Of a stretch of DNA of 22,645 nt, positions 19,921-22,645 are shown piece by piece (the first letter of the stretch is position 1; each line of letters starts with the position of its first letter). The stretch lies in assembly GCA_018816925.1 (NCBI GenBank), contig JAHIUP010000040.1:1-22645 (forward strand). The letters run 5' to 3'. The notes under the pieces were generated by a model. The model did not search any database. It was given only the letters and a program-made list of their open reading frames with translations, and was not told the DNA's origin. The translations under genes were made by a program, and so were the position numbers. This DNA is from Patescibacteria group bacterium (GTDB taxonomy: Bacteria > Patescibacteriota > Minisyncoccia > Minisyncoccales > UBA10102).

Positions 19921-21204
19921 ATGAAAGGATTCGCCCCCACACCAGAACAGCCGTCTTTTCCAAAGAACCGCGCGAAGCGCAATGGCTGTTTGGTGTGGGG
20001 GTTCGCAGCGTTATACCTTACAGTCCTCATTCTGGGAGCCATGATCATTATTGGCATGGCCATTGCCTTTGTGGTATTGGGCCGTCAGCACGTGGCTCAC
20101 ACAGAAGCATTGGCGGTAGAGGCCTATGGGGCAGCTGAAGCCGGGGTGGAAGACGCTCTTGTGCGCTTGCAGCAAGATATGGCCTGGTCAAGTCCGTATT
20201 CGTTTTCCATTGGAGGCGCAAGCGTAACAGTCACTATTTCCGCAGAGTCCGGAGGGGCAAGGACAATTACATCCACGGGAAGCGCGCAGAACAGGGAGCG
20301 CACAGTGGAAGCGGTGTACGAGCTGGAAGGCACGGAGGCCCAGTTCTTCTATGGAGCCCAGATAGGGGATTGGGGCATTGAAATGGAGAATATCAGCGAG
20401 ATAGACGGCAACGTGTTTTCCAACGGAGGCCTCACTGGAGCCGGCAGCAGCTTCATTACAGGAACAGTGCAGATTGCGGGGCCGGGAGACGTACTGTCTG
20501 GAGCAGATGTTGGGGGGGACGCCTACGTGGACTCCTGCCAGAATTCGTCTATTGCAGGAGAGCTTCACGCAATGAGCGAGTCGGGGTGCGCTTACAGTTC
20601 TTTTGTGCTGGAGGCGCCTCCGGCTCCCGTCGCGCTCCCCATAAGCGCAGCTCAGATTCTGCAATGGCAGGGAGACGCGCAGGCAGGAGGGACCATTGGA
20701 GACGTTTCAATCAGCGGCGGCACCACCGCGCTTGGCCCCAAGGAGATTGCAGGCGACCTGACTCTCACAAATCAGGGACGCCTCAATGTTACAGGAACCA
20801 TTTGGGTGAGAGGTAATATTACCGTGCAGAATATGGCCCAGGTCCGTCTGGACAGCTCCTACGGTTCTTTGAGCGGCGTCATACTGGCAGACGGGAAAAT
20901 TACTTTAGAGAACAGCAGCGTTTCCACTGGCTCTGGAGAGACGGGCAGCTATCTTATGTACCTTTCCACAGCAGCCCTTGATCCCGCCATTGTTATTCAG
21001 AATTCAGCTGACGCAGACATTTTATACGCATCGGACGGCGTTGTGCAGATAGGGAACAATTCAGACATGAGGGAGGTTACCGGATACGGCATGCGGATTA
21101 AGAACAACGCGAGGGTCATATACGAAATTGGTCTTGCAGACACTAAGTTCACCTCCGGCCCTTCAGCTGGCTGGACAGTAACCAGCTGGAAAGAAGTGCC
21201 CTAG
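19921..21204 (+). CDS. PilX/GspK-like pilus protein with an expanded leader
   Basis: The 427-residue product starts MKGFAPTPEQ and repeats Gly-Phe-Ala at residues 27-29, where the hydrophobic helix begins (WGFAALYLTVLILGAMIIIGMA). It then has a PilX-like segment EAYGAAEAGVEDALVRLQQDM, followed by about 330 residues of Gly/Ser/Asn-rich repeats (for example NISEIDGNVFSNGG and LTNQGRLNVTGTIWV) that suggest a beta-helix. The helix has no Glu at +5; this is known for GspK/PilX-type tip proteins and need not mean loss of function. A hairpin element sits in the leader (19927-20006). The gene is 4 nt after the previous stop. It is probably the pilus tip or adhesive component (inference). Confidence 0.75.
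   Translation: MKGFAPTPEQPSFPKNRAKRNGCLVWGFAALYLTVLILGAMIIIGMAIAFVVLGRQHVAHTEALAVEAYGAAEAGVEDALVRLQQDMAWSSPYSFSIGGASVTVTISAESGGARTITSTGSAQNRERTVEAVYELEGTEAQFFYGAQIGDWGIEMENISEIDGNVFSNGGLTGAGSSFITGTVQIAGPGDVLSGADVGGDAYVDSCQNSSIAGELHAMSESGCAYSSFVLEAPPAPVALPISAAQILQWQGDAQAGGTIGDVSISGGTTALGPKEIAGDLTLTNQGRLNVTGTIWVRGNITVQNMAQVRLDSSYGSLSGVILADGKITLENSSVSTGSGETGSYLMYLSTAALDPAIVIQNSADADILYASDGVVQIGNNSDMREVTGYGMRIKNNARVIYEIGLADTKFTSGPSAGWTVTSWKEVP
19927..20006 (+). repeat. In-frame hairpin element in the prepilin leader, copy 2
   Basis: GGATTCGC (19927-19934) and GGGTTCGC (19999-20006) flank the element, 72 bp (24 codons) apart. Arms are CCCCCACACCAGAACAGCC (19934-19952) and GGCTGTTTGGTGTGGGGG (19984-20001). 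An inner hairpin GCGC GAA GCGC is at 19970-19980. The outer 15 bp match copy 1, while the inner stem differs and still pairs. Confidence 0.88.
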
Positions 21205-21215
21205 CGAGGTACAAT
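21187..21215 (+). promoter_or_regulatory. Possible promoter of pilM (predicted leaderless)
   Basis: TGGAAA (four of six to consensus), a 17-bp spacer and TACAAT. The -10 box ends 9 nt before ATG 21225, so a leaderless transcript is predicted. It would give pilM and pilN their own promoter within the pilus cluster. Confidence 0.45.
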
Positions 21216-21224
21216 ATAAAGAAC

Positions 21225-22325
21225 ATGCAAATTGAGCGATTTCTTACTCTGCATCCGGAAACCTTCGGACTCGACCTCTCCGACTACTCCATGAAGGTGG
21301 CGCAGCTGGAGCGTTCCAAGGGGGAATTTTCCCTGCGCTCGTTCGGAGAATTTCCCCTTCCCAATGGGGCTATTGAGCGGGGGGAGATAAAGAAACCGGA
21401 AGAACTTGCCGCGCGTATCATAGAGTCCCTCCTCAAGGTTCAAGGCAAGCAGATTTCTACTCCCTATGTGGTGGCTTCGCTCCCGGAAGAACAGGCCTTC
21501 CTTCAAGTGATACAGTTGCCCCGCATGAAGCTTGAGGAGGTGAGGGACGCGGTGAACTTTGAGGCGGAGAACTACATTCCCTACGAGATAGATACTGTAT
21601 ACCTGGATTATGAGGTTATTAATCCCTTGCGCGGTCCCCTGGACCACCTGGATATTTTACTTGCCGCTCTTCCCCGTGACACGGTGGATCCTTATCTTAC
21701 CGTACTCGAAAAGGCAGGGCTCGTGCCGCGCGCCTTGGAGATAGAGTCGCTTGCGGTGAGTCGGGCCGTCGTGAAGGAAGGGATTTCTCTTACCCCGCTC
21801 CTTATTATGGATATGGGTAAGACCAAGACGCGTCTGAATGTGTTTGCGGGGAGCAGTTTGCAATTCACTACTTCCCTTCCCATTTCGGGAGACCAGATGA
21901 CGGATGCAATCGCCAAAACTCTTGAGATACCAGAGAAAAGGGCGGAAGACCTGAAGCATCATCAAGGCAAGGAAGCCAAGCGCGTATTTGAGGCCCTTAT
22001 CCCCACACTTACAGACCTTGCAGAACAGGTGAAGAAGTATATGGATTATTATGCGTCCCATGCGGCGCACCAGCACATGGAAGGAACCCGTATGCAGATT
22101 CAGAAGATGCTCCTGTGCGGAGGGGGCGCTTCTCTCCAAGGGCTAAGGGAATTCCTTGCGAGTCAGCTCAAGGTGGAGGTGGAGCTTGGGAATCCTTGGC
22201 TCAACATACTCTCATTCCCTGTGCGCCGTACTCCTCCTTTGAGCTATCTGGATTCACTGCCTTACACTACGGCGCTCGGCCTTGCTCTTCGCGCGGCGCG
22301 CGCCTCCTCTCTTTCTTCTTTATGA
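21225..22325 (+). CDS. pilM: Type IV pilus assembly protein PilM
   Basis: PilM is an actin-like (FtsA-fold) cytoplasmic protein that binds the N-terminus of PilN and links the motor to the alignment complex. The 366-residue product has FGLDLSDYSMKVAQL at the start, VASLPEEQAFLQVIQLP, VNFEAENYIPYEI, the phosphate-binding type loop IMDMGKTKTRLNVF, and LLCGGGASLQGLREFL near the end. All of these are family features. Its stop overlaps the pilN start by 4 nt (ATGA). Confidence 0.95.
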   Translation: MQIERFLTLHPETFGLDLSDYSMKVAQLERSKGEFSLRSFGEFPLPNGAIERGEIKKPEELAARIIESLLKVQGKQISTPYVVASLPEEQAFLQVIQLPRMKLEEVRDAVNFEAENYIPYEIDTVYLDYEVINPLRGPLDHLDILLAALPRDTVDPYLTVLEKAGLVPRALEIESLAVSRAVVKEGISLTPLLIMDMGKTKTRLNVFAGSSLQFTTSLPISGDQMTDAIAKTLEIPEKRAEDLKHHQGKEAKRVFEALIPTLTDLAEQVKKYMDYYASHAAHQHMEGTRMQIQKMLLCGGGASLQGLREFLASQLKVEVELGNPWLNILSFPVRRTPPLSYLDSLPYTTALGLALRAARASSLSSL

Positions 22326-22645
22326 TTAATCTCCTTCCTCCCCATCACAAAACCCAACTTGCGGCAGAAGAGCGCTTTCGGCTCATGGCGGCTTCGGGCC
22401 TCGCCTTGGTGGCCTTTCTCCTTGCCTTTGTCCTTCTCCTTCTCTCTGTGTTCTTGTACTTGGAAGGGGGGATTACCGCACAAAAAACCCTGCTGGTTGG
22501 CCTGCAGCAGGCGCAGACAGAAGAGGAGATTCGCGTACTGGAAGAGATAAAAGAGAAGAACCAGCTCAACAGCCAAATAGTCCAGTTTTATACTTCCTCT
22601 CTCATTCCCTCTCTCTTGCTGGAGCGCCTTGCTTTAGACCTGCCA
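22322..22645 (+). CDS. pilN: Type IV pilus assembly protein PilN (N-terminal part)
   Basis: The frame runs off the window after 108 residues. It starts MINLLPPHHKTQLAAEERFR, the conserved PilN N-terminus that docks onto PilM (the family motif is close to INLLP). A transmembrane helix follows at about 24-48, then a coiled-coil start (QQAQTEEEIRVLEEIKEKNQ). The 4-nt overlap with pilM and the motif make the assignment firm, although most of the periplasmic domain lies outside the window. Confidence 0.88.
   Translation, partial: MINLLPPHHKTQLAAEERFRLMAASGLALVAFLLAFVLLLLSVFLYLEGGITAQKTLLVGLQQAQTEEEIRVLEEIKEKNQLNSQIVQFYTSSLIPSLLLERLALDLP

Noticed and set aside
19921..21204. PilX-like gene read as broken because Glu+5 is missing
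   Set aside because: GspK/PilX-type proteins naturally lack this residue, and the rest of the frame is open and full length.
1..22645. Alternative genetic code with UGA read as glycine
   Set aside because: Intact genes such as the response regulator, pilC, nusA and pilM end at TGA in normal family positions, and no in-frame TGA interrupts conserved domains.

Overview
The window looks like a chromosomal segment from a Candidate Phyla Radiation (Patescibacteria) bacterium, most likely of the Parcubacteria group. The evidence is compact gene packing with many 1-4 nt overlaps, a small T4SS-pilin-like membrane protein, a shortened trigger factor, a two-component pair fused to a type IV pilus operon, and tRNA genes that mostly lack an encoded CCA. 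TGA is used as a stop codon by several intact genes, so this is genetic code 11 rather than the code 25 of SR1/Gracilibacteria. Assignment to a named lineage is inference.

Layout. 1-3244 (minus strand): an rpsO - NYN nuclease - pnp - proline-rich protein operon. 3266-4224 (minus): tRNA-Lys(CUU), a small membrane protein and tRNA-Arg(UCG), with unusual hairpin elements at the 3' ends of both tRNAs. 4248-7005 (plus): CCA-adding enzyme, tRNA-Pro(CGG), a membrane-anchored DsbA-like protein and a DUF192 protein. 7006-8349: two identical tRNA-Ala(CGC) genes bracketing a Fic-family gene, which looks like a small island. 8350-8659: a gene-free stretch with a hairpin, a strong promoter and a structured leader. 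8660-13304: nusA - tig - clpP, then rny (RNase Y). 13339-13625 (minus): tRNA-Pro(UGG) and tRNA-Gly(UCC), again with a hairpin element. 13658-22645: histidine kinase, response regulator, pilB, pilC, four prepilin-like genes, pilM and the start of pilN.

How the genes fit together. Two RNA-decay enzymes (PNPase, RNase Y) and a candidate third (NYN) are present. The CCA enzyme serves tRNAs, of which six of the seven here carry no genomic CCA. The kinase and receiver-only regulator are transcribed toward the pilus motor genes (pilB, pilC), the minor pilins and the PilM/PilN alignment platform, so this looks like one surface-pilus module with its own sensor.

The most unusual content is a set of short palindromic elements placed in very specific positions. 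Four copies of a double-hairpin element follow tRNA genes. In three copies the element recreates the tRNA 3' end from the T-loop onward, and one stem varies by compensatory changes. Two copies of a different long-hairpin element sit at the same codon of two adjacent prepilin-like genes, flanked by a duplication of the Gly-Phe-Thr/Ala codons and kept in frame. Both families have the same terminal sequence, GG(G/A)TTC(G/A)CCCC, and both sit at GGTTC-like sites (tRNA T-loop; prepilin leader). Further palindromic insertions occur in nusA, at the end of tig and in the proline-rich gene. Several genes also have a -10 box only 7-9 nt before the start codon, which predicts leaderless mRNAs.
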